DNA of 64,000 nt from DAIMZI01 sp036734025 (GTDB taxonomy: Bacteria > Pseudomonadota > Alphaproteobacteria > Rhizobiales > Rhodomicrobiaceae): positions 62,001 through 126,000 of the forward strand of contig DAIMZI010000002.1 in the NCBI GenBank assembly GCA_036734025.1, in the 5' to 3' direction. Shown one piece after another: positions 24,061-31,860 of this stretch (position 1 is the stretch's first letter; each line of letters begins with the position of its first letter). Below the pieces are notes generated by a model. It saw only the letters and a program-made list of their open reading frames with translations, searched no databases and was not told where the DNA came from. Both the position numbers and the translations under genes were made by a program.

Positions 24061-24626
24061 AAGAAGTGCCAGGTGCCGTCGCGGCCTATGCCGAGGCGGA
24101 AATGATCATACCTGCCCGAGGCGCGCATGGCAGCGACCCTGTCTGGCGGCGCCAGCCGGTACAGTTCCACGAGTTCGGGGACTTGCAGGTCCTGAACCCC
24201 GGTCTCGGCGAAATGGGGCCAGACATACATCTCGTTGTCCTGCATCGGCACCACGACGAAGCCGACTGTCAGTATGTCGATGAGCACGGCCATGAGCTGC
24301 GCGCCTTCACCATCGGCCGAGCGTGCCTTGAAATGGGCGAGCGGGTCGGCGATCCGCTGGCTGGCCGAGAGCACGGGCATGATCTCGTTGCGCTCAAGGA
24401 CGACGCGAATCTCTTCCAGATCGCCGCTCGCGGCGGCAGCAAGGATCGAAAAGCGCATGTCCTGCACCGCGGAGGGCAATGCGCTGAAATCACGCCGTAT
24501 TTCAGGCATTGACGGCGGCCGTTCAGATGTCTGCCCGGCGCGGTGCGGCATTTGCGCGCCAGCGCGGTGAAATTCTGTGGGCGCGATAAAGGCGCAGATC
24601 GCGATGACTAGGAATAGAATTTGCAT
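24045..24626 (-). CDS. Secreted hypothetical protein
   Basis: The 193-residue product begins with a signal peptide (hydrophobic ILFLVIAICAFIA, probable cleavage near residue 24). The mature part has an ILAAAASGDLEEIRVVLERN helix pair that looks like a single ankyrin-type repeat, and it ends with RDGTWHFFHDDE. I do not recognise a named family. The composition and codon use are ordinary for this genome. It converges on pyrC with a short overlap of the two 3' ends. Confidence 0.7.
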   Translation of the reverse strand: MQILFLVIAICAFIAPTEFHRAGAQMPHRAGQTSERPPSMPEIRRDFSALPSAVQDMRFSILAAAASGDLEEIRVVLERNEIMPVLSASQRIADPLAHFKARSADGEGAQLMAVLIDILTVGFVVVPMQDNEMYVWPHFAETGVQDLQVPELVELYRLAPPDRVAAMRASGRYDHFRLGIGRDGTWHFFHDDE

Positions 24627-24904
24627 CGGTTTAATACGAATGACCTGTTGGCGACATGATGATTCTTTCTGATCCGGTCTGGGGATTACCTGGCAGCACG
24701 GACATCAAGGCGGTCTTGAAAATCGCTCTGGGGGCGGTAGATGCAAGAGAAACGGCTTGTTGTATCTGGCAATCGTCGGGCAACGACCCGATCCGAACAT
24801 GCGCATGACTTTGCATGAACCTTTCTCTTGCAGGTGATTGGGCCGGAAACATGTCCCGCAAACGATATTGACGGCCCGACAACGGCCGGCTTGGTTTGGA
24901 ACCA

Positions 24905-25663
24905 ATGGTCGACACGCTGATTTCCGAAACGCAGCTCATCCTGACCGGTATGATCATCGGCGTGCTGGTTGCAGCGCCCGTCGGCCCGGTCAATGTGATG
25001 TGCATTCAGCGCACGCTTGAGCGCGGCACCTGGGGCGGGGTTGCAGCAGGTCTGGGGGCGGTGCTCGGCGACGGGCTGATTGCTGCCGCGGCAGCCTTCG
25101 GCATGACAGCAATCTCCAGTATCACCACCACACACCGTCAGGAAATCCAGATGGTGGGCGGCGCGGTCCTGCTGCTGTTCGGCTTTCGGCTTTACTTTAC
25201 CGAACCCAAGATTGCCGAGGCTGGCACAAACTGGTCGCAGCTCAGGCGCATGGCCGAGCTGCTGCCGGAATTCTTCCGGCCGGCAATGCGCTATCCCATC
25301 TGGCGCATCGTCCCCCATGCCTCTGTCATACCGCAGAGCTTCGCGCTCACCATCACCAACCCCGGCGCCATACTCGGCATGTTTGCCATTTTCGGCAGTC
25401 TGGGCTCGTTCGTCGGCGGCTTGCAGACCTATCGCCATGCGCTCACGCTGGTCATATCGGTCATGGCGGGCAGCCTGTTATGGTGGCTGACGCTATCTTA
25501 TTTCATCTCCAGCATTCGCCACCGCATGACCGAACAGCGCCTGCAACTGATCAATCAGATTGCCGGTGTCGTGCTCGTCGGCTTCGGCATACTCCTGATC
25601 GGCCAGTTGCTGCTGGTGTGGGCCAATGCGAGCGCGCGCGTCATCGCCGCCGCCTTCGGTTGA
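24905..25663 (+). CDS. LysE/RhtB-family exporter
   Basis: The 252-residue membrane protein belongs to the LysE/RhtB translocator family, which exports amino acids or related small molecules. The N-terminal signature LVAAPVGPVNVMCIQRTLERG is followed by GLGAVLGDG, both typical. About six hydrophobic segments are visible. A longer loop near residues 100-135 with aromatic and charged residues precedes the FALTITNPGAI motif. I chose the ATG at 24905 over a TTG three codons upstream. The substrate is unknown. Confidence 0.88.
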   Translation: MVDTLISETQLILTGMIIGVLVAAPVGPVNVMCIQRTLERGTWGGVAAGLGAVLGDGLIAAAAAFGMTAISSITTTHRQEIQMVGGAVLLLFGFRLYFTEPKIAEAGTNWSQLRRMAELLPEFFRPAMRYPIWRIVPHASVIPQSFALTITNPGAILGMFAIFGSLGSFVGGLQTYRHALTLVISVMAGSLLWWLTLSYFISSIRHRMTEQRLQLINQIAGVVLVGFGILLIGQLLLVWANASARVIAAAFG

Positions 25664-25735
25664 GCGCCGGGCGGCGCTCTGTGTCATGCCTCTCGGCACA
25701 CAACCCGTGTGCGGCCCGCCCGCGCGAGAAGCTGG

Positions 25736-25825
25736 TTTTGCTACGGCTTGATTTTGCCAAGGCTTGGTTTTGCTACGGCTTGGTTTTGCTACGGCTTGGT
25801 TTTGCTACGGCCTGGTTCTGCGAAG
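25736..25825. repeat. 16-base tandem repeat, about 5.6 copies
   Basis: Units of 16 bases with the consensus TTTTGCTACGGCTTGG start at 25736, 25752, 25768, 25784 and 25800, with a partial copy at 25816-25825. Two copies are identical and the others differ by one to three bases. The array ends eight bases before the stop of the converging small gene at 25833. Such arrays vary in copy number between strains. Confidence 0.92.
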
Positions 25826-25832
25826 ACGCTGT

Positions 25833-26105
25833 TTATTGCAGCCGCCCCTTGATCGTGAACTCGCCGCGCTCGATCCGTGCGCGCAGACCCTCGGCCATCG
25901 TCATGACCGCGCTCTCCCCATAAAGGCTCACCAGATCCGACATCGCGGCGAACAGAGCCGCATTGGCGATCATCTCAGGTTCGATGCCATCACCGAGAGC
26001 CTGCTCCCACGCCTCCGCGATATAGCCGAGCGCCATGTCGGCGCGCGCTTCATCGTCATCCCAGAGGCCAGGGTCAGAGGCATTTTCGAGCCAGGGCTTA
26101 TACAC
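25833..26105 (-). CDS. Conserved-looking small acidic protein
   Basis: The 90-residue product is acidic and mostly helical by composition, with an ANAALFAAMSDLVSLYGESAV helix and a C-terminal LRARIERGEFTIKG segment. It starts with GTG at 26105, preceded by GGAG at nine bases. I do not recognise its family with certainty. Its leader contains the structured RNA candidate at 26130-26200, which may control it. Confidence 0.65.
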   Translation of the reverse strand: MYKPWLENASDPGLWDDDEARADMALGYIAEAWEQALGDGIEPEMIANAALFAAMSDLVSLYGESAVMTMAEGLRARIERGEFTIKGRLQ

Positions 26106-26129
26106 CGTTTTTTGCTCCGCGAGTGAGAG

Positions 26130-26205
26130 GATCAGCTCTGCGCCCGGCTGAAAGGCCAGCCGTATTTGCCTGAGAGAGCCGATCAGGTTTGCTCAAGCCA
26201 ACCAA
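26130..26205 (-). ncRNA. Structured leader RNA, glycine-riboswitch-like core
   Basis: On the minus strand GATCGGCTCT (26184-26175) pairs with AGAGCTGATC (26139-26130) over ten positions with one G-U. Inside lies a perfect CGGCTG/CAGCCG hairpin (26162-26145) and an internal segment CTCAGGCAAATA. Upstream comes GAGCAAACC. The order GAGCAAAC then CTCTCAGGCAAA is that of the conserved core of glycine riboswitches. However, the 5' GGGAGAG strand that normally pairs with CTCTC is not found, so it is not a canonical aptamer. The element lies about 25 bases before the GTG of the 90-residue gene. Confidence 0.4.
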
Positions 26206-26318
26206 CCTAGCACCGCCAAGCACAACGCCAGATGAACGAAATGGATTTATCAAAAGGTGAAATGACGCGCACGCGCGCGCTGCATTAAGCATTAATTCGC
26301 CACGCTGATGTCGCCGGT

Positions 26319-26834
26319 TCACCCGGCCGCGTTCAGCATGCGCCGCGCAAGCGCCGTGCCCTCCTGCATGAACCGGTTGATGGCGAGCCGCGCCAGGCCC
26401 GTGCAGGTCCGATAAGTGCGGCCATAGCCTCGATATCCCCGGTTGAAGCTGCGCACCAACGCGGCGCGCCGGCGGGCGCTTGTGCCCTCAGCCTCTACCA
26501 GCGCGGACATCTGGTCGCGCCAGAGCTGGCCCTCCTGAGCGCCACACAGCTCGCGCAGATAGTGGATCGCGCCAAGGACTTCGGCCAGTTGAAACAACTC
26601 GCTGTCATACGGACGCCCTTGCGGCTGTTCCTGGCCCGAGCGCGGCGTTTCGGGCTCCTGCGCCGATGCGGCACCGGCGAACGCGGCCAGGCCAAGAGCG
26701 ATCAGAGCCAAAAGAACAATGGCCCGCCGGCCAAGTCCAGCCTGGCTACGATATCGATCTGATGGCCGCCAATGGGCATCGTGCGCGCGCGAGATCATGC
26801 CCTTGAACCTATCATCAAGGTGAGGGCGCGGCAA
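26319..26834 (-). CDS. TIGR02301/DUF2385-type secreted protein
   Basis: The 171-residue product has a signal sequence (IVLLALIALGLAAFAGAASA). The mature domain has the pattern ELFQLAEVLGAIHYLRELC, WRDQMSALVEAEG, RRAALVRSFNRGYRGY and CTGLARLAINRFMQEG, which I recognise as the alphaproteobacterial TIGR02301 family (DUF2385) of unknown function. Two conserved cysteines suggest a disulfide in the periplasm. The long N-terminus before the signal suggests that the true start may be the internal ATG at MISRAHD. Confidence 0.8.
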   Translation of the reverse strand: MPRPHLDDRFKGMISRAHDAHWRPSDRYRSQAGLGRRAIVLLALIALGLAAFAGAASAQEPETPRSGQEQPQGRPYDSELFQLAEVLGAIHYLRELCGAQEGQLWRDQMSALVEAEGTSARRRAALVRSFNRGYRGYGRTYRTCTGLARLAINRFMQEGTALARRMLNAAG

Positions 26835-26848
26835 TTCTGCACATGTGT

Positions 26849-27433
26849 CTAGCTGCGACGTTCCGGCGCTACCGGCAGCAATACGGTGCTGAAGCTGTCA
26901 TCGCCATGGGCCGGCTGCGCGGCGATGAGCGCATTCACATCCTCGATGCGCCTTGCGAGCATCGCAGCACGTTCGCGGCAGATCGCCGGCACCTTGTCGA
27001 TCCGCCCCTGCATGGCCGCGCGCACCGCCTCGATGGCCACCAACGCCTCTTCATCGAGATAGACCACCGCCCGCATCAACGCCTCACGGATCGCCGTTGG
27101 CGATTGCGCAAGCGCGGAAGCAGCCAGGGCCCCGTCACGCAGGCCGGATGAGCGAAAATAATCTTCATAGCTGCGCGGCTGCCAGGAAAACAGATGTTCA
27201 GACAAGGTCTTGGGCGCGGATGCAAACCGCTCAAGCAGCATCACGAGCGCAACATATTGCTCAAGAAACTCGCTGCTGAGCAGGCTTGCCAGATTGCGGT
27301 GGGAAGGCGCGCCACTTTTGTGGGGCTCGACGGGCGCAGCGTGCGCCGGACGTTTTGAAATCGTGTCGGCCCATGCCTTCCAGAACCACTCGTCATTGGC
27401 GAAATAGATATCAGCGGTCATGGTCCATGCCAT
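26849..27433 (-). CDS. Hypothetical protein
   Basis: The protein has 194 residues from the ATG at 27433; another ATG four codons downstream and an open frame upstream to 27526 make the start uncertain. It begins with an aromatic DIYFANDEWFWKAW segment, has a disordered basic stretch near residue 30, and then mostly helices (LLSSEFLEQYVALVMLLERFA and an alanine-rich helix near residue 120). I do not recognise the family. It is 14 bases upstream of the TIGR02301-type gene on the same strand, so the two may be co-transcribed. Confidence 0.65.
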   Translation of the reverse strand: MAWTMTADIYFANDEWFWKAWADTISKRPAHAAPVEPHKSGAPSHRNLASLLSSEFLEQYVALVMLLERFASAPKTLSEHLFSWQPRSYEDYFRSSGLRDGALAASALAQSPTAIREALMRAVVYLDEEALVAIEAVRAAMQGRIDKVPAICRERAAMLARRIEDVNALIAAQPAHGDDSFSTVLLPVAPERRS

Positions 27434-27655
27434 TTTGTCTCGTGCCGGGCCGGTGCGAAGGATAACTTCCACACATCCCGAGATCGGAGAATGGCGCAAA
27501 AAAATTGCGAGAGAATGAATAAACACGGGCTGCGCGCGGGCTTCATGGATGCTGGCTGCGCGATTGCTTTACATCGGCCTGCGGGCCGCCCAAATTAAAA
27601 GCCTATCAGTATGCAGCAGCACTCGCACTAGCCCCACCTTACGGATAATGAAATC

Positions 27656-28117
27656 ATGTTCAAGAGCATCAGCCAATTCATCGACGATCTGGTATCTGGC
27701 AACGACGGCCAGCCCGAATTCACCGAGGATGAATCGCGGCTCGCAGCGGCTGCCTTGCTGGTCCATGCCTGTGGGATCGACGGCAAGGTGGAAGAAGCAG
27801 AGACCCGCCGGCTGCATGATGTGCTGAAGGCGCGCTACGGGCTGAGCGAAGAGGATCTGCGAACCCTGATCGTCAAGGCGGAGCGCCGCGAGCGCGATGC
27901 CGTCGATCTGTACGGCTTCACATCCAAGCTGAAACACGCCCTGAGCGAGGAAGACCGCATCAAGCTCATCGAGATGATGTGGGAGATCGCCTATGCCGAT
28001 GGCGAGGTCCATGCTTTCGAGGACAACCTGATCTGGCGCACCGCCGAATTGCTCGGCATCTCATCGCGGGCGCGAATCACTGCGCGCAAGAAGGTGGAGG
28101 CCCAGCAGGCGCCGTGA
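27656..28117 (+). CDS. TerB-family protein
   Basis: The 153-residue product is a TerB/DjlA-like all-helical domain protein. It has the internal repeat typical of the family: AAAALLVHACGIDGKVEEAE near residue 30 and WEIAYADGEVHAFEDNLIWR near residue 110, each with an acidic turn that may bind metal. Stand-alone copies are common in alphaproteobacteria and have no settled role; the tellurite link comes from the larger ter operons, which are absent here. Its stop overlaps the GTG start of the following SDR gene by four bases. Confidence 0.88.
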   Translation: MFKSISQFIDDLVSGNDGQPEFTEDESRLAAAALLVHACGIDGKVEEAETRRLHDVLKARYGLSEEDLRTLIVKAERRERDAVDLYGFTSKLKHALSEEDRIKLIEMMWEIAYADGEVHAFEDNLIWRTAELLGISSRARITARKKVEAQQAP

Positions 28118-28995
28118 GCAGGAATGCCCAGACGCCAGGTCCGAGCGAGCGCATCGAGCGCGCTTGGGCGCGCCGGCTGGTCCGGGCGCGGCAACGCAGC
28201 GAGGCGGATGACCAGCGCCCGGGCGTTACCCTGATCACTGGCGGCTCACGGGGGATCGGATACTGGCTGGCGCATGAATTTGCTGCCGGCGGCAACGATC
28301 TGGTGCTCGTCGCACGCACCCGCAAGGGCCTGGAGGACGCGGCCGCCCGGCTTGGCGAACAGCACGGGGTGAAGATCCATATCGCCCCCGTCGATCTGGC
28401 TGAAGCCGATGCCTGCGCCCGGCTCGCGACGATCATCGAAGACTGGGGCCTGCGCGTGGATGTGCTCGTCAACAATGCCGCAATCGGATTGAGCGGACCA
28501 TTCGCCGAACACGCGCACGGTGATGTCGCTCGCCTGGTCAATCTGAATGTGCGCACCCTGAGTGAACTGACGCGGATCTATCTGCCCGGCATGCTGGCGC
28601 GTGCCGACGGCGGAATTCTGAACATTGCGTCCATCGGCGGCGTGGTTCCCGGCCCCTATCAGGCCGCGTATTATGCCTCGAAGGCCTATGTGATCTCTCT
28701 AAGCGAGGCGATCGCGCATGAGATATCCGGACTTGGTGTGCGCCTGTCGGTGGTTGCGCCGGGGCCGGTCGATACACATTTCCATAAGGGAATGGGCGCA
28801 GACAGCGCACTTTACACCAAGCTTCTGATGCCCATGAGCCCGCAAAGCGTGGCGCGCGCGGCCTATAGCGGTTTTCGCTGCCGCAAGCGTCTGATCACGC
28901 CGGGCGTGCTTACGACCTTCAACCATTTCGCCCTGCGTGTGCTGCCCCATACTCTGCTCCTGCCGCTGATGGGCGTTCTTCTCAAACGGCGTTGA
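28114..28995 (+). CDS. Short-chain dehydrogenase/reductase
   Basis: The 293-residue NAD(P)-dependent oxidoreductase has the SDR Rossmann motif TGGSRGIG near residue 40, the NNAAIG motif, the catalytic serine in IASIGG and the YYASK catalytic tyrosine-lysine pair. The closing part has the PVDTHFH loop and a hydrophobic C-terminal helix ending LLPLMGVLLKRR, as in the DltE/YqjQ-like membrane-associated branch. The start is GTG at 28114, overlapping the TerB stop (GTGA). A 40-residue N-terminal extension precedes the Rossmann fold. The substrate is unknown. Confidence 0.9.
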   Translation: MSRNAQTPGPSERIERAWARRLVRARQRSEADDQRPGVTLITGGSRGIGYWLAHEFAAGGNDLVLVARTRKGLEDAAARLGEQHGVKIHIAPVDLAEADACARLATIIEDWGLRVDVLVNNAAIGLSGPFAEHAHGDVARLVNLNVRTLSELTRIYLPGMLARADGGILNIASIGGVVPGPYQAAYYASKAYVISLSEAIAHEISGLGVRLSVVAPGPVDTHFHKGMGADSALYTKLLMPMSPQSVARAAYSGFRCRKRLITPGVLTTFNHFALRVLPHTLLLPLMGVLLKRR

Positions 28996-29105
28996 GCAGC
29001 GAACCATGCCAATGAGGTCATCTCGTGCGACTGGAACACCCTGCCAGGCTGGAAGGAACCGACATCGGCTCGCAATGGCCGGAAGCCTGCGCCCATGGAA
29101 GGCGC

Positions 29106-29786
29106 ATGCTGGTGATCGTGCACCAGCGCAGGTCAAACCCGGGCTATGTGGGGCGCTGGCTGCGTGGTCACGGTTTTGCGCTCGATATCCGCACGCCGCG
29201 CTTTGGCGATCCGCTGCCGAGAACGCTTGACGCCTATGCCGGGGTCGTGGTGTTCGGCGGTCCCATGAGCGCCAATGATCCGCATGAATACATCACCCGC
29301 GAGATCGGCCTGATCGAGCGCGCGCTGCGTGCCGATGTCCCTTTTCTCGGGATTTGCCTTGGCGCACAGCTTCTTGCCCGCCAGCTTGATGCACGGGTCT
29401 TCAAGCATGAACGCGGACAGGTGGAGATCGGTTATTATCCCATCAGGCCGGCGCCGGCGGGGCGCGTCTTTCCCCATTGGCCGAGCCATGTCTATCAGTG
29501 GCACCGTGAGGGCTTCGATCTGCCCTCAGGCGCGACCGTCCTGGCGCAGGGGGATGTGTTCGAACATCAGGCGTTTCGTTACGGGCGCGCGGCCTACGGG
29601 CTGCAATTTCACCCCGAGATCACCGCGCCGATGATCGATCTCTGGACCACGACGGCGCATCGCCGGCTGCGCCTGCCCGGCGCCCTGCCCCGCACGGCAC
29701 ATATCGCCGGCCACGCCATGCATGCGCCGCGCCAGCGCCTCTGGCTCAACCATTTTCTGGCGCGCTGGAGCGGACTGGCGCGCTGA
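29106..29786 (+). CDS. Class I glutamine amidotransferase domain protein
   Basis: The 226-residue protein is a stand-alone class I glutamine amidotransferase of the GMP-synthase-like (GuaA1/YfeJ) type. The triad is C84 in LGICLGAQLL and H169 and E171 in LQFHPEIT, and the GGPMSANDP oxyanion motif is near residue 52. The start at 29106 matches where the family begins (MLVIVHQ) and follows GAAGGC; a GTG at 29025 would add 27 residues. It could act as a glutaminase on a partner or as a gamma-glutamyl hydrolase on a small conjugate. It lies between the SDR gene and the RimB-RimK fusion. Confidence 0.87.
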   Translation: MLVIVHQRRSNPGYVGRWLRGHGFALDIRTPRFGDPLPRTLDAYAGVVVFGGPMSANDPHEYITREIGLIERALRADVPFLGICLGAQLLARQLDARVFKHERGQVEIGYYPIRPAPAGRVFPHWPSHVYQWHREGFDLPSGATVLAQGDVFEHQAFRYGRAAYGLQFHPEITAPMIDLWTTTAHRRLRLPGALPRTAHIAGHAMHAPRQRLWLNHFLARWSGLAR

Positions 29787-29965
29787 TCCGGCACGCTTCG
29801 TTACGCTTTATAAAAGAATTTGCGCCAAACAGGATTTGTCGGTCCGCAGGTCAGCGTGCCGGCCGGATGATCGCAAGGGCGCCGGCGCGGATATTCAGGT
29901 TCATGCATGCCGTGCTGGCGTCTTCGCGTCCTCCGCCGGACGTCAAGTTTGTAGTGCCCGAGGGA

Positions 29966-31363
29966 TCAGGCCGCCGCGGACGCGCTCTTGCGGATCGTCG
30001 CCTTTGGCCGGAAGGTCTGCTGCTCGATATAGCTCATCACGGCTTCGGCGATGGAGCCGCGGCTGACGGATTCGATACCTTCCAATCCCGGACTTGAATT
30101 CACTTCAAGAACCAACGGCCCGGATTCAGAACGCAGCAGATCGACACCGGCGAATTTGAGCCCCATGATCCGCGCCGCCTTCACTGCAGCCTTGCGCTCT
30201 TCAGTCGTGATCTTGACTGCCTCGGCTGTGCCGCCGCTGTGCAGGTTCGAGCGGAAATCATCCGATCCGGCGCGCCGGCGCATCGTCGCGATAACCTTGT
30301 TGTCGAGCACGATGCAGCGGATGTCCTGGCCGGCCGCGTCCTTGACGAATTGCTGCACGAGGAAATTTGCCGACATGTTGCGGAACGCATCGATAAGCTG
30401 ACGCGCATCCTTGAACTTCTCGGCAAGCAGGACGCCTTTTCCCTGCGTGCTCTGCAACAGCTTCACCACCAGCGGCGGGCCGCCGACCATCTTGATGAGG
30501 TCATCGGTGCTGTCGGGCAGGCTGGCGAATGCCGTTGTCGGCATGGGAACGTTGTGCTGGGCCATGAGTTGATGGGCAAGCAGCTTGTCGCGCGAATTGG
30601 TGATGCTGGCGGCGGTATTGAGGCAAAATGCGCCGGTCATCTCGAACTGGCGCACGACGGCAGTACCATACGAGGTCACCGTCGCCCCGATACGCGGGAT
30701 CACCGCATCGAACGCCCGCAACGCCTCGCCGTCATGATGCACCGAGGCCGCCAGCGAATTGATGTTGATGTAGCAGGCCAGGGTCTTGAGCGGCTCGATG
30801 ACATGATCGCGCGCCTCGGCGGCCTCGATAAGCCGGCGATTGGAATAGTTGTTGGGCTCCATGGTCAGCAGCGCAATGCGCAGCGGGCGATGCTCCAGCG
30901 GATGTCTGGCAAGCTGCTCATACCCGGTATAATCGAGTTCCCTCTGCCGGTACTCGGCCCAGGGCTGGACCACGACCTTACCCGCATCCAGCGCCATGCG
31001 TCCGATCAGCATGCGATGGTTCATCGTCTCGCGGTTGCTCAGCGAGACCTCGATTTCCCATTCCGCATCGCCGATGCGAAGCGGGGTCTTGATGATGTAG
31101 CGCATTTCCGACTGGCCGTTGGAACTGACCACCTGGCGGCGCTCTATAACCTTGGCGGTGCATACCACCTCGATATCGTTGCGGCCCTCGACCGGATGAA
31201 CCCAGAAGCGCACGCGCGGACTTTCCGGCGGGCCGAACGACTCGATCCTGTAGGCATGCAGCGCCGATGTGCGGGCGCCGGTGTCGATCTTGGCCTTGAT
31301 CGCCGGCAAGCCAAGCTTGGGCAGCCCCGCCCATTCGCGCCATCCCAGAACCAGACTGCTCAT
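29966..31363 (-). CDS. rimK: RimB-like protease fused to RimK-type glutamate ligase
   Basis: The 465-residue product joins two modules. Residues 1 to about 150 match the RimB/ATP-dependent zinc protease family with a retropepsin fold and the IDTGARTSALHA active-site loop (D27). Residues about 160-455 are a RimK-type ATP-grasp ligase with VVKLLQSTQGKGVLL, the metal-binding region and the closing LEVNSSPGLEGIE motif. RimK adds glutamates to ribosomal protein S6 and RimB trims them; here both activities may sit in one chain. The start is the ATG at 31363 after AAAGAGG. The end carries a basic alanine-rich tail. Confidence 0.9.
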   Translation of the reverse strand: MSSLVLGWREWAGLPKLGLPAIKAKIDTGARTSALHAYRIESFGPPESPRVRFWVHPVEGRNDIEVVCTAKVIERRQVVSSNGQSEMRYIIKTPLRIGDAEWEIEVSLSNRETMNHRMLIGRMALDAGKVVVQPWAEYRQRELDYTGYEQLARHPLEHRPLRIALLTMEPNNYSNRRLIEAAEARDHVIEPLKTLACYININSLAASVHHDGEALRAFDAVIPRIGATVTSYGTAVVRQFEMTGAFCLNTAASITNSRDKLLAHQLMAQHNVPMPTTAFASLPDSTDDLIKMVGGPPLVVKLLQSTQGKGVLLAEKFKDARQLIDAFRNMSANFLVQQFVKDAAGQDIRCIVLDNKVIATMRRRAGSDDFRSNLHSGGTAEAVKITTEERKAAVKAARIMGLKFAGVDLLRSESGPLVLEVNSSPGLEGIESVSRGSIAEAVMSYIEQQTFRPKATIRKSASAAA

Positions 31364-31860
31364 GTTCAACCTCTTTGCGCCGTTCTCGATCTGATGGGCA
31401 AGCCCTCGATGGCGAGCCCGCTCGCGCTCGATATCTCCAGCAGCCCCTTACGCATGGACAAAAAGTAAAGCCTCCCTGGGCCGCCTTTCGCAAAAGGCAA
31501 GTCGCGATATCGTGTTCGAATTCACAGCTAATCTTTGTGGGGGCGCTGGAATGGATAGGGTCCCATTGCCCGTTGCAGCGGCGCTTCGGTCACGCCCGTC
31601 ATTTGCGCCATCGTGGCGCCGCGACCCTGGCCGCGCTATCCGGAATGCGTGCCCGGAGAGCGATATGGAAAAGTCGAATCGACAACATTGGCTCTACCGT
31701 CCTCGTGTCAAAGGTTGCCACAACATATTGATATATATTGTGGTCCCTGGCGCGATACGTGCGTCCCGCCATGTTTATGCTTGAAATTATACAGATTTTC
31801 CCTGCGCTGTATACGAAAAGCCGTTGCTGGGAGCCATTTGCCGCCACTTGCAGGACTATA
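31364..31860. other. Intergenic region upstream of rimB-rimK fusion
   Basis: This 497-base gap lies between the start of the fusion gene and the stop of the thiolase-like gene. It holds an AT-rich imperfect palindrome at 31721-31740 (CAACATAT/ATATATTG). Short frames cross it but none looks coding. I see no RNA gene. Confidence 0.45.

Noticed and set aside
25736..25825. CRISPR-like array
   Set aside because: The units are only 16 bases long with no unique spacers between them, and no cas gene is present, so this is a simple tandem repeat.
26098..26322. Small minus-strand frame over the structured RNA candidate
   Set aside because: The composition is not protein-like, and it overlaps the strong stems that better explain the sequence.
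30239..31468. Plus-strand open frame of 409 codons opposite the RimB-RimK fusion
   Set aside because: Shadow frame; the minus strand has two recognisable catalytic modules.
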